Assembly (NCBI RefSeq): GCF_022369515.1 | Contig: NZ_CP059724.1 | Span: forward strand, 5,704,001 to 5,768,000 | Reading direction: 5' to 3' | Source of the DNA: Paenibacillus sp. 19GGS1-52 | Lineage (GTDB): Bacteria; Bacillota; Bacilli; Paenibacillales; Paenibacillaceae | Length of the DNA: 64,000 bases | Part shown: positions 53,881 to 62,611 of the stretch, piece after piece | How the letters are laid out: each line of letters opens with the position of its first letter | How positions within the stretch are numbered: the stretch's first letter is position 1 | Notes under the pieces: model-generated | Seen by the model: the letters and a program-made list of their open reading frames with translations, nothing else | Databases searched by the model: none | What the model was told of the DNA's origin: nothing | Program-made: the position numbers and the translations under genes

Positions 53881-53972
53881 TGCTATGATATTAAAAACTC
53901 AGAACAGTGGCCTGATCTGCCCATAAGGAGGCATTCTTAGAAAGCTAACTCTTTTCCAAAATCCGACGAAAT

Positions 53973-54497
53973 CTACTTCAGAGAAATGTTTTGGAAAAAA
54001 TGTGCTTGAATATGGGTCTCCACTGCTTTCGTATTCTTGATCATCTTCCTCTTTTCTGCCAGCTCTGCAGTCATTTCCATAATTCTAGGTATCGCTTCCC
54101 TGTCATAGCCGCGGTTCCATTCAAAAATCATCTGGTACAGATTATGCCAGGATTGTTTATAATTCCACTGCTCCATTCCCATTCTGGTTCGAATAAATCT
54201 TTTGACTACTCTATAATCCCTGACTAGCTTATTTGGTGTGAGGATAAGGATTAAATCCGCTCTAGCAAAGCTCTCTTCTCCCCATTTATAATGCACCCCT
54301 TCAACAATCCAGGCTTCCCTATTCAGAATTTCAGCTAACTTGGAGTCCCTAACCTCAATAGGAAAGCGTAGATTCTCGGCACTTCTATCCCACACCAGAT
54401 TGTCCAGTTCGTAACATGACACTCCATATTTCTGTGATAGCTCCTTGGCAAGGGTTGACTTGCCACTCCCACAGGCTCCAATGATTCTGATCCTCAT
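53973..54497 (-). CDS. P-loop kinase, FlaR-like
   Basis: The 174-residue protein begins with a Walker A motif at the N-terminus (RIIGACGSGKSTLAKELSQK), followed by YELDNLVWDRSAENLRF with the conserved D-x-x-W pattern, and WIVEGVHYKWGEESFARADL with a Walker B-like strand. This matches the nucleoside-kinase-like group often annotated as topology modulation protein FlaR. The substrate is not known. Its start overlaps the metallophosphoesterase gene by four bases (ATGA). Confidence 0.82.
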   Translation of the reverse strand: MRIRIIGACGSGKSTLAKELSQKYGVSCYELDNLVWDRSAENLRFPIEVRDSKLAEILNREAWIVEGVHYKWGEESFARADLILILTPNKLVRDYRVVKRFIRTRMGMEQWNYKQSWHNLYQMIFEWNRGYDREAIPRIMEMTAELAEKRKMIKNTKAVETHIQAHFFQNISLK

Positions 54498-55228
54498 AGG
54501 TATTGACCTCCGTGAAAGATCTTCAATATAAACTCTCGATCAGGCACTTGAAGTTCCTCATAAGATCTTAAGAAATCAACATTATTGTAGGGGACTTCCT
54601 GTACCTCGGCCATAATCTTCTTCTCGGAAATCGTGACTATTCCATATCTGGCATACGGTTTATCATAGCAACCCAAAGATCCTGGATTAAAATACAACCT
54701 TGTATCGGATCGAAAATGATGAACAATATGATGATGTCCGAAGCACACGAGCTTATTGTCGGTTGTAGAGTAAATCTCCTCTAACGCTCCGGTTGTCGGG
54801 AGTTTGTCTATAGGTACAAACCAGTTGCTGGGATCGAGGTGATAATGGCAGAATAGCAGTTCATGGTGAAGAATGGATATTGTTACAGACATTGGCCACT
54901 TACTCATTACCTCTATGTATTTAGGTTCTATACGTTTCGCGAGCCATTCGTGATGTTGACGTTCATTGTGATGTCCTTCAGGAGGGGGTTCATTTCGAGC
55001 AGCTGCTATTACTGCTAAATCATGATTCCCCATTACAAAAGACATATCTGGTCTAGTCGTTAACTGTTCCAATACCTGATTAGAATCCGGGCCTATGCCA
55101 ACAACATCCCCCAGACAATAGATATGCTCAACCTTTTTCTTAGCAATATCCTGCAGTACAGCTTGCAACGCCGGGTGATTTCCATGAATATCTGTAAGAA
55201 TGGCGATTGTCTTCACTTGTGTCCTCAC
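54494..55228 (-). CDS. Metallophosphoesterase (YfcE/Calcineurin-like)
   Basis: A GTG start (55228) overlaps the preceding stop. The 244-residue protein has the full set of metallophosphoesterase motifs: LTDIHGNHPALQAVLQDI (D-x-H), CLGDVVGIGPDS (GD), VMGNHDLAV (GNHD), FGHHHIVHHF (GHxH) and NPGSLGCY. The two metal ions would hydrolyse phosphodiesters or phosphomonoesters of unknown kind. The tight overlap with the P-loop kinase suggests linked function. Confidence 0.9.
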   Translation of the reverse strand: MRTQVKTIAILTDIHGNHPALQAVLQDIAKKKVEHIYCLGDVVGIGPDSNQVLEQLTTRPDMSFVMGNHDLAVIAAARNEPPPEGHHNERQHHEWLAKRIEPKYIEVMSKWPMSVTISILHHELLFCHYHLDPSNWFVPIDKLPTTGALEEIYSTTDNKLVCFGHHHIVHHFRSDTRLYFNPGSLGCYDKPYARYGIVTISEKKIMAEVQEVPYNNVDFLRSYEELQVPDREFILKIFHGGQYL

Positions 55229-55704
55229 TTTCCAGCAGCGATAAGATGCGATATTAGAATAGCTTCTTCTCTGTTTTTTGCGGGGCTGGAAATATATCCA
55301 TCGCCCTCTTGCAGCTTGTACCTCCGATTAATGTCATCCAGCTCCATCCATATTTTATCGAAGTTAAAGGAGACCGTTACTATTCCAATTGAACGTGTAG
55401 CCTTCGTTGCATCGTGGGCTGTTATCAACCCAGAATATGGAGTCTTTCCTCCTTCAAGCTTTATCTTATAGTTCAAATCATGATCTGCAGTTAATTCTCC
55501 GACAAAAATATCTGGACCCAGCAGCTTTCTATATTTATTGCCTTTGAGTTTGATGTCTGTGCTTCTCGCAAAGCTCTGATCCGCCGTTGAATAAATAATG
55601 CTGCTATATTCCCGCTCAAAAGGCTGAGGTTGCAGCCATACAAACAGCCAATAAATGATACCCAGCAGCGCTATACTTATGATAAGCCTTCTTGTCTTAT
55701 TCAT
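55225..55704 (-). CDS. Membrane-anchored hypothetical protein (159 aa)
   Basis: The ATG at 55704 overlaps the preceding stop by four bases. The protein has an N-terminal membrane helix (LIISIALLGIIYWLFVWLQP) and a small outer domain (DIKLKGNKYRKLLGPDIFVG, SFNFDKIWMELDDINRRYKL). It resembles uncharacterised Bacillus and Paenibacillus envelope proteins, but no named domain is recognised. Position inside a four-gene run with overlapping ends suggests co-translation. Confidence 0.6.
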   Translation of the reverse strand: MNKTRRLIISIALLGIIYWLFVWLQPQPFEREYSSIIYSTADQSFARSTDIKLKGNKYRKLLGPDIFVGELTADHDLNYKIKLEGGKTPYSGLITAHDATKATRSIGIVTVSFNFDKIWMELDDINRRYKLQEGDGYISSPAKNREEAILISHLIAAGK

Positions 55705-56003
55705 TGCGCCACCCAAATCGGTATAACGATTAGCATCAATGAGATTACAGCCAAACCTATCGTAGTGGATGTATTTAATTTTTGGTTCTTAGCAGATTTA
55801 TACCAACCCATAAACTGAAAATAATTTCGGTACAAAATAAAAAAGAGTACAATATTCCCAATCCCCATGCTCCAGTTATAGAGGGGTGTTCCTAACATAA
55901 TTGAATATATAAGCCTTTCCAAACCACCTAAAATCAATAGGGTCAAGATCAGCAAAATACACATTCGTAGTAACTCTAATATAAAGGAACCTAATTTCAG
56001 CAT
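55701..56003 (-). CDS. Small membrane protein (100 aa), first gene of the operon
   Basis: The ATG at 56003 follows AAAAGGACGG. The protein has three predicted membrane helices (FILELLRMCILLILTLLILG, IGNIVLFFILYRNYFQF and IGLAVISLMLIVIPIWV) and no recognised family. It starts the operon that continues with the 159-residue protein, the metallophosphoesterase and the P-loop kinase. Confidence 0.6.
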   Translation of the reverse strand: MLKLGSFILELLRMCILLILTLLILGGLERLIYSIMLGTPLYNWSMGIGNIVLFFILYRNYFQFMGWYKSAKNQKLNTSTTIGLAVISLMLIVIPIWVAQ

Positions 56004-56109
56004 GACTCTAGCCGTCCTTTTCTCGTATTAAACTTTAATATTCGCTAAAGAACATCCATATTCCTCCAAAAATACATAAACATGCACCCGCTCCTCAAAG
56101 GCTACCTGT

Positions 56110-58033
56110 CTAGAGTAAAGGGCTGGCCTGACCAGCCCCTCCTCATCAAACCGTACGTGAGGTTTTCCCTCATACGGCTTTCCGATGTTCGTCATTCATG
56201 GGCATACAGTTTACAATAGCGTTTTAAGTCCATACTGGACGGCAATATATCTAACCTCTTTCAGTGAACCCATCCATCTTCTACGTTGTCTTTTCTTGGC
56301 ATACCACCGGGTTAATCGCTGCAAAATATACCAGTCCAACTTGGCTAATCTCTTTTGGCTGTAGTTCGTGTAGTAATAATTTCTCCATCCTTGGATCTTT
56401 GGATTGAGCCATTTCACCTGTTCCGCAAACGATTTCGAGCGCATGCTCGGAGGAGCCAATCTTTCTTTGACCACCTCTCGAATGCGTTCCTCTGCCTTTT
56501 TCGTTAGCCACTGTTGTGTGGTGTAGTACACCTTGCCTTGGGATGTTTCTGCTCTCGTTTTTCGGTGATGCATCCCCAAGAAGTCGAATCCTTCGTCTCC
56601 CGTCCATAATCCTACAATGCGGGTTTTGGTCGGGTGTAGGGTTAACTCCAAACGCTCCATGATTTTGCGTATGAGCTCATACGCATGTTCGGCGTCCTTT
56701 TTCGTTTTGCAAACCACTACAAAGTCGTCTGCATACCTCGTGAGCTCCCCTACTCCTTTCCCGTGTTTCTCCCACAATTGGTCGAAGTAATTTAGATAGA
56801 TATTCGCAAGGAGCGGTGAAATCACGCCTCCTTGCGGAGTCCCTAAATCCGAGCGTCTTACCGTTCCTTCTTCCATAACTCCCGCTTGTAGCCACTTCCT
56901 CATTAATTTCAGTATCCGCCTGTCATTGATACGCATTTGCACCAATTTCATAAGCTTTTCTTGATTAATGTTGTCGAAGTAGCCTTGGATATCGACGTCG
57001 ACTACCCAATTTCCTTTGCGGTTGCAGGCTTTACGAATACGTTCCAACGCTTGTTTAGCACTTCGTTTCGGGCGAAAACCGAAGGATACTTCCTCAAAGT
57101 CGGCTTCAAAGATGGGCTCAATTACTAGTTTGGTTGCCATCTGTAGGACTCGATCGCGCACAGTGGGTATACCTAATGGCCTTTGCTTGCCATCCTTCTT
57201 CGGGATATAGTGTCGCCGTACAGGTTGCGGATGGTAGTTGCCTTCTTTAAGCTCTCGCTCACAGGCCTTGAGAAACGGTATTTCTCCTTGTTCCTCAATA
57301 TCTGCTAGCGTCACGGCATCTACTCCTGCGGCACCCTTATTGGCTTTCACTCGCTTCCACGCTTCGCACAGTACATCCCACCGATAGATCTTGTCATACA
57401 ATGCATGGAATTTACGCTTTTTGTTCGCCTTGGCCGCATGACCTAGCTTTTCTTGGAGTTGTTGAACTTTTTCCTTGGGTGTCGTTAGCCGGTTGGCATT
57501 CACTCACTCGTACCTCCTCCAAAAGCATAAACAAAGCAGGGCTCCTTCCCTCCCTAAGGTTATGTTGTCCTTAGGTTCTTCGGTACTATGAGCCCCTCGG
57601 ACTCCCTTCCCACAGACGGTTCACTTCGTCTTTTGGACTTATAGAGCGTCTCTTTACGGATTCCTAAAAAAAAATTCGTGTGGGGGAGGGTCTCCCCAGT
57701 TCACTGCATTATCTTTCAAACCCATGCCGTTCCCTATACGCCGGAGGATTCTTCACTGCTGCTCCAAGTTCTGCACAGTTTCCATGGCCTTCGTCTATAT
57801 TCTCGAGACTCGGCACCCTCTTTTCCCCTTTGCAGGGCCTTTTTGACGACGCGGCAGGATTCACTTCATGTTGCGGCCTGGATTGTCGCTCGCCCTGTCT
57901 CTGACAGGTACTTTTGTCGATGCGCTTTTACACACAGATTTCTCCATGCGCAAGCATCCTAGCTACCAAGGTGGCTTGGCCCCTCCTTGGGTTGGACTTT
58001 CACCAACTAGATAATGCGTGCCTCTGGGCACGC
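56110..58033 (-). mobile_element. Group II intron (class C-like)
   Basis: The minus strand starts at about 58033 with GCGTGCCC (consensus GUGYG) directly behind a terminator, runs through about 500 bp of domain I-III sequence (including GTTGGTGAAAGTCCAACCC), then the reverse transcriptase gene, then a domain V-like stem at 56147-56181 (AGCCGTATGAGGG and CCTCACGTACGGTTT) and a terminal stem with TTTACTCTA at about 56109-56120. The layout, 5' end and target just after a terminator match class C introns; exact ends are approximate. Confidence 0.85.
56211..57503 (-). CDS. ltrA: Group II intron reverse transcriptase/maturase
   Basis: A GTG at 57503 follows GGAGG at good spacing. The 430-residue protein has the RT blocks in order: [80 protein letters not shown] with the catalytic YADD, and the maturase region ([20 protein letters not shown]). 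There is no C-terminal HNH endonuclease, as in class C introns. It is complete and so possibly active. It promotes splicing and reinsertion of the intron RNA. Confidence 0.95.
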   Translation of the reverse strand: MNANRLTTPKEKVQQLQEKLGHAAKANKKRKFHALYDKIYRWDVLCEAWKRVKANKGAAGVDAVTLADIEEQGEIPFLKACERELKEGNYHPQPVRRHYIPKKDGKQRPLGIPTVRDRVLQMATKLVIEPIFEADFEEVSFGFRPKRSAKQALERIRKACNRKGNWVVDVDIQGYFDNINQEKLMKLVQMRINDRRILKLMRKWLQAGVMEEGTVRRSDLGTPQGGVISPLLANIYLNYFDQLWEKHGKGVGELTRYADDFVVVCKTKKDAEHAYELIRKIMERLELTLHPTKTRIVGLWTGDEGFDFLGMHHRKTRAETSQGKVYYTTQQWLTKKAEERIREVVKERLAPPSMRSKSFAEQVKWLNPKIQGWRNYYYTNYSQKRLAKLDWYILQRLTRWYAKKRQRRRWMGSLKEVRYIAVQYGLKTLL

Positions 58034-58040
58034 AAAATAT

Positions 58041-58066
58041 AAAAAACCGCAGCCACTTGGCTACGG
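58041..58066 (-). terminator. Terminator of the histidine kinase, intron target
   Basis: CCGTAGCCAAGTGGCTGCGG forms a stem with one mismatch on the minus strand, then TTTTTT and the intron 5' end eight bases later. The kinase stop is at 58136. Confidence 0.8.
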
Positions 58067-58135
58067 TCGAATACGGTATAGAGAAAAACGTACTATGAAC
58101 AGTCCATGGTCTTGGAGAGACCCTGTTGAGCCATA

Positions 58136-59737
58136 CTATTCCTGCGACTTCGAATGCTTCAACAAGGAGAGTACCGCATTTAACAGGTGCAGCTTACGGA
58201 TCGGCTTAATAATCACAGATTCAAACAGTGATTTCGTATCATCGTCGAGATTGGTGCCGATGGGTGCGAGCAGAAATACAGAAAGTCTCTTGTGTTTATT
58301 TATTTTTCGCATTTGAGCAGTTAACGTAATTGCATCCACGCCTCCCATGTCTTTGTCGATCATGACAAGATCGAACTCCAGACCTTCAGCAATCCATTCG
58401 AGCGCCTGCTTCGGATTCTGCGTGGAGGCTACAGTAACTTCCCAGTCCTGTAACATCGAGGAGATCACTTGAAGACTAGTCTGATTGTCATCAACAAGCA
58501 GGATGTTCGTGCCGGCTAACACATCGCTTTCGAAAGGAATGGAAGGCAGACTCGAATACTTCTTGAGGAACAAGGTGATCTCAAACGTTGTCCCCACTCC
58601 CATCTCACTTTTAGCCTCGATATGTCCGCCCATCAGCTCGATTAGACGCCTGCATATTGCCAGTCCCAGCCCGGTTCCTCCATAATGGTGGACCGAACTC
58701 TTATCATGAACTTGCGTAAAGTCATTGAATAAAAGATCTAATTTATCCTGTTCAATGCCTATTCCAGTATCCTGTATGGCGATCTTCACACACACTTCCT
58801 CATCATTACGAGCAGGCAATAACTTAAGCTCCACAAAAATTTCGCCTTCATGTGTGAACTTAAGGGCATTGCTTAACAGATTCATAATTATCTGGCGAAC
58901 TTTCTGGGCATCACCCAATACATAAAGAGGGATTTCCGAATCAGTATTCAGAATCATCTCCAGATTCTTCTCCAAGGCTTTGGTCGAGAACAGATAGATG
59001 GTTTCCTCTAGGGTAGAAATAATATCGAACGGTTCCTCTTCGATGTCCATCTTGCCGGCATCCATTTTGCTAAATTCGAGCACATCATTCAGAAATTCCA
59101 ATAGCCGTGTATTGCTTTCATTAATAATTTCCATATAATATTTCTGCTGCTCATTCATTTCAGTGGTCATCATCAAGTCGGTCATGCCAACAATACCGTT
59201 CATAGGAGTACGTATCTCATGGCTAAGCATCGTAAACAAATCAACCTTCGACTGGATACGCTGTTCTGCAGAATCTGTCTTCTGTTCGAGTTCGATCAAA
59301 TACGTGAAAAAAATTGCCAGTGCATAGAGTAGCCTTATATCGTCTTCTGAATACTCGCCTGCAGTCTGATCCATCACGCATATCGTTCCATAAGATCTCA
59401 CATCTTCAAAAATCAGCGGCACTCCGACGAAGGAACGAACCCCTTGCTCACGGATAAATTCAAGCTCTGGAGATTGTGGATGGTCATGTGTATCCATTAC
59501 ATGCAGTGATTTATTATCATTACCGATTATCAGCTGGCAGATGTTCTCAAGTAGCAAAATTCCATCCGTTTCCTTAAAAAGCTTATCTTCATGATTATAG
59601 AACTTCTGTATGGGTTCGGATAATCCAGTATTAACAGTAATGATGATTGCATTGGCCCGCAGCAGATGCTTTAGCAGAAAAAGCATATGGTCTGCGGCAT
59701 CCTCCATGTTGCGAATCGTTATATTCGTGTTCTCCAT
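58136..59737 (-). CDS. Hybrid histidine kinase with GAF and receiver domains
   Basis: The 533-residue protein lacks membrane segments. It has an N-terminal GAF-like sensor (VRSFVGVPLIFEDVRSYGTI, about residues 20-150), a HisKA domain with phosphorylated His173 (MLSHEIRTPMNGIVGMTDLM), a HATPase with N, G1 and G2 boxes (MNLLSNALKFTHEG, DTGIGIEQDKLDLLF, GGTGLGLAICRRLIELMGGH) and a C-terminal receiver domain with D416-D417 (NILLVDDNQTSLQV) and acceptor D461 (LVMIDKDMGG). It likely senses a soluble cytoplasmic signal. No separate response regulator gene is nearby, so the phosphate may pass to a HPt or remote regulator. Confidence 0.93.
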   Translation of the reverse strand: MENTNITIRNMEDAADHMLFLLKHLLRANAIIITVNTGLSEPIQKFYNHEDKLFKETDGILLLENICQLIIGNDNKSLHVMDTHDHPQSPELEFIREQGVRSFVGVPLIFEDVRSYGTICVMDQTAGEYSEDDIRLLYALAIFFTYLIELEQKTDSAEQRIQSKVDLFTMLSHEIRTPMNGIVGMTDLMMTTEMNEQQKYYMEIINESNTRLLEFLNDVLEFSKMDAGKMDIEEEPFDIISTLEETIYLFSTKALEKNLEMILNTDSEIPLYVLGDAQKVRQIIMNLLSNALKFTHEGEIFVELKLLPARNDEEVCVKIAIQDTGIGIEQDKLDLLFNDFTQVHDKSSVHHYGGTGLGLAICRRLIELMGGHIEAKSEMGVGTTFEITLFLKKYSSLPSIPFESDVLAGTNILLVDDNQTSLQVISSMLQDWEVTVASTQNPKQALEWIAEGLEFDLVMIDKDMGGVDAITLTAQMRKINKHKRLSVFLLAPIGTNLDDDTKSLFESVIIKPIRKLHLLNAVLSLLKHSKSQE

Positions 59738-59879
59738 TGTAATTGTCTATTCTCCATTCTACTCACTTGTATATCTAGCATATCTAGTAAGTCTAGTATA
59801 TACATATTAATGCGTATTCGCACTAAAATCCATGAATAACCAATGTCTAACACAGCACTTTTCTTCAATAAAAGATGCC

Positions 59880-60788
59880 TCAATTCAGGATGGTTACTGA
59901 TTTGGCTTGCGGGTTCCATTTCACCTGAATTCCAAACAGCCCCGGCATACTGCCAAGTGGAATCAGTAAGCGGTTATTTTCACTACGGGAGGGCAGCATA
60001 GAAATGGTCTTTCCATTTACAAATGCAGTACTACTCAGCGGCTGATGTGTCACTTTGTATTGTCCTAGTGTAATGATTAGAGCACCTGTTCTGGCATCCT
60101 GCTGCAGCGTTCCTCCAAGCAGGGCTACGGATTCTCTCAGCGGAATAAAGACACGTGAATGATCCAGTACAAAAGAATCCTTCAGTCTAGTGGATACACC
60201 ATTAATGATAAGATTTGCTGCAAACGCCTTGCTCCCCAGTGGATAGCCATTCTTGACTGCGATATGCTCCATGTCCAGTGTGGTTGAGGTAATTACGACC
60301 TTTGTGTTCTTGGCTATTAACGGATACAGCCAATGAATGTCCTCATTATGCATGCGGATACAGCCTGCACTTACATATTTCCCGATGGATGACTCATTAT
60401 TATTGCCGTGGATCGCATAGGTAGTTCCTTTGGTCCCCTTTACTTCTAGTCCCAGCCAGCGATCACCAAGTGGATTTGCGGGATCGCCACCAGGGATATT
60501 TTCTTTATAATAAGGTCTGTTTTTAATCTTGACCACAATTGGAAAGCTGCCTTCTGGCGTAAGTGTCGTAGTCTTCCCTGTAGCTACAGAAAAGGTTCTC
60601 ACCAGTTTACCACCACTGAAATAAGCCAGCTTATTCGTGTGTTTATTCACAACAAGCAGGTCTGAAGAACTGGCTGCTTCCGCTACTCCGGTGTAACAAG
60701 CAGCGAACAGCAGTCCGAACACAAGCAGCAGCTTGGTCGTACGCTGCAAATAAAGCTTTAATCGACGAGCTGAATAATATGGACTCAT
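59880..60788 (-). CDS. L,D-transpeptidase with C-terminal stalk-type domain
   Basis: The ATG at 60788 follows CGGAGGTGAAG. The 302-residue protein has a membrane/signal helix (TKLLLVFGLLFAACYTGV), a YkuD catalytic domain with His127 (TYAIHGNNNESS) and Cys143 in SAGCIRMHNED, the universal catalytic pair, and a C-terminal CuAO_N1/stalk-like domain (HSRVFIPLRESVALLGGTLQ). It makes L,D cross-links in peptidoglycan or attaches proteins to it, in the cell wall. It stands alone with no partner gene. Confidence 0.92.
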   Translation of the reverse strand: MSPYYSARRLKLYLQRTTKLLLVFGLLFAACYTGVAEAASSSDLLVVNKHTNKLAYFSGGKLVRTFSVATGKTTTLTPEGSFPIVVKIKNRPYYKENIPGGDPANPLGDRWLGLEVKGTKGTTYAIHGNNNESSIGKYVSAGCIRMHNEDIHWLYPLIAKNTKVVITSTTLDMEHIAVKNGYPLGSKAFAANLIINGVSTRLKDSFVLDHSRVFIPLRESVALLGGTLQQDARTGALIITLGQYKVTHQPLSSTAFVNGKTISMLPSRSENNRLLIPLGSMPGLFGIQVKWNPQAKSVTILN

Positions 60789-60998
60789 GGTGCTTCACCT
60801 CCGAGGTCTGGATACATCTGTAAATCTCCTTCATACAGACGAAAGCAAATCGGAATTGTTGCACCACAGTCTGTACCTTTTCTTATCGACTTGTCCTAGC
60901 ACTGGGAGTTTCGACAGAGTCAATGAATAGTCCAGACTTTCATCAGAGATAATAAAATCGCTTCACAAAAATAGAACATGCCAAGGAGGCAAATTATT

Positions 60999-61484
60999 TT
61001 GAATTCAAACCTTTCCAGCCAGATCAACCAGTGTGAACAGATCATTCAGCAACTTGTAAGCCAAACTCAGCAGGCCAGTCAGAATTACCAACAGCTGATG
61101 CAGCAAGAACAGCAGAATGCTACAAGACTGGAAGAACTGGCACAACGTGAACATAAAGCAACCCAAATGATTCAACAAGCCTTGCAAGGTCATCAAACAG
61201 CTTTACAGCAATTACAACAGGTCTCACAGATCTGTAGACAGCTAGAACAAAGCTCACAGGCGAATAGCTACAGTACTTCTATGCCTAACTATAGCCCATC
61301 CTTCACCCCCTCTTATAATCAGCAGCCTATGCATTCTTCGATGAATTCTCCGCTACATTCAGGCTTCAATTCAGGTATGAATTCAGGCATGAGTTCGGGA
61401 ATGGGGTCGGGTATGAACTCAGGTATGGGATCAGGCATGAATAGCTCGATGTCTTCAATGAATCAGAATAGAAGCTTCCAGTAG
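60999..61484 (+). CDS. Gln-rich coiled-coil protein with Met/Ser/Gly tail
   Basis: The start is a TTG at 60999, ten bases after AAGGAGG; the in-frame ATG at 60978 lies before that site and is not used. The 161-residue protein has a Gln-rich coiled coil (SSQINQCEQIIQQLVSQTQQ, then QQEQQNATRLEELAQREHKA) followed by a low-complexity tail of GMNSGM-type repeats. No signal or membrane segment is present. Similar proteins of spore formers are often coat-associated, but I do not recognise this one. A bidirectional terminator follows at 61537. Confidence 0.6.
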   Translation: MNSNLSSQINQCEQIIQQLVSQTQQASQNYQQLMQQEQQNATRLEELAQREHKATQMIQQALQGHQTALQQLQQVSQICRQLEQSSQANSYSTSMPNYSPSFTPSYNQQPMHSSMNSPLHSGFNSGMNSGMSSGMGSGMNSGMGSGMNSSMSSMNQNRSFQ

Positions 61485-61536
61485 AGCTTCCAGTAAAAGC
61501 TAGCAATAATAGCTGATACAAGCAGCCAAAAAAATA

Positions 61537-61576
61537 AGGTGTCACAAAAGCCGTAACTGCGGCTTCTGTGACACCT
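61537..61576. terminator. Bidirectional terminator
   Basis: AGGTGTCACA pairs with TGTGACACCT and continues to AAGCCG/CGGCTT with one bulge, between the Gln-rich gene and the convergent NAD-kinase-like gene. Confidence 0.85.
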
Positions 61577-61603
61577 CCTTCATTAAAAAACGATTTCCCC
61601 TGC

Positions 61604-62611
61604 TCAAACTACGAGTCTCCCCCGCTTCTCCGCCAGACTGATTGTCGCCTCTACACCGGAGTTGAACTCCAGAAAGTCACTTTCTACTCCATCACTAAAA
61701 ATCACTCCGTTCTCCGGCATCTGCGAGGTAATCCGCAGCGGTTGATTTCCGCTTATCTGTCCAAAGACTAGCTCCGCGGAGGTAGTGCGGCTCGGAAAGG
61801 GTTCTCTGACCGTAAAATACAGATTGGGATGATCCCAAGCAAGTCGCTGTTCAGGATTACTTGATTCTGCTAACTGCTGAGCATCGGCTCTACCCTGCCG
61901 CGCACCGTCAACAAGATCGGGCGCAGCGCCAGCTTTCATCTGCTCGGCTCCTCGGGCAATGCCGACAGCTCCAGCCAGCACACTCTTCAGCCAGCCCGTC
62001 GAGCCCATTCCAGTCGAGACAATAATTCCACTGGAGGATTGCTGCTCAGTCGAGCCGTTTAGCTGCAGCTGATAGCGGGCAGATACATGGGTTTTGCGTC
62101 CAATGAACAGATCATTCACACCATAAAGACTTTGACCGTCGTTAAGCTCTGCTTTAGCCAATGTCACTTCCTGCACCTGTCGTTGCCCCCGGAACACTTC
62201 AGGTACAATCAGCCGCAGATCCTTGACGGTAAAGGGCAGCAGTACCCCGTCCCAGCGCTCTGGATCAGGATTCACCCCAATCAGTGGCTGATTCTTCAAG
62301 TATTTGAGCGTATTGGCGACAAGTCCGTCTTGACCCAGCACAACAACCGTATCCTCCTCACCAAAAATGAAGTTCGGCACATGCTGACGCTCCAGTAGCT
62401 GCACTAGACCTATCGTGCTAAGCTCAATAACCGCTGTTTCTACAGCGCTCCGGTAATTGTAATCCTCATTGATATAGTCGCTAAAGTCCGCTCCAAGACG
62501 CTCAATATAGAACTGGGCCTGCTGAATTGTATTATAGCGGACTACCAACTCTTCCAGACGGGTCTTGCGTTTGATCAAGACAATTTTATTCTCGGATATC
62601 CGGCTACTCAT
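61604..62611 (-). CDS. NAD-kinase-like protein
   Basis: The 335-residue protein overlaps the SPFH gene by four bases. It shows divergent NAD kinase motifs: VVVLGQDGLVANTLKYL in place of GGDGT, PLIGVNPDPERWDGVLL, STGMGSTGWLKS (the GSTA-like loop) and IFSDGVESDFLEF. The first block lacks the second glycine of GGDGT, so whether it has kinase activity is uncertain; a diacylglycerol- or sphingosine-kinase-like relative is the alternative. Close coupling to a SPFH protein suggests a role at the membrane. Confidence 0.72.
   Translation of the reverse strand: MSSRISENKIVLIKRKTRLEELVVRYNTIQQAQFYIERLGADFSDYINEDYNYRSAVETAVIELSTIGLVQLLERQHVPNFIFGEEDTVVVLGQDGLVANTLKYLKNQPLIGVNPDPERWDGVLLPFTVKDLRLIVPEVFRGQRQVQEVTLAKAELNDGQSLYGVNDLFIGRKTHVSARYQLQLNGSTEQQSSSGIIVSTGMGSTGWLKSVLAGAVGIARGAEQMKAGAAPDLVDGARQGRADAQQLAESSNPEQRLAWDHPNLYFTVREPFPSRTTSAELVFGQISGNQPLRITSQMPENGVIFSDGVESDFLEFNSGVEATISLAEKRGRLVV

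Noticed and set aside
57678-57962. Plus-strand ORFs in the intron 5' part
   Set aside because: This region is the catalytic RNA part of the intron on the other strand, not protein coding.
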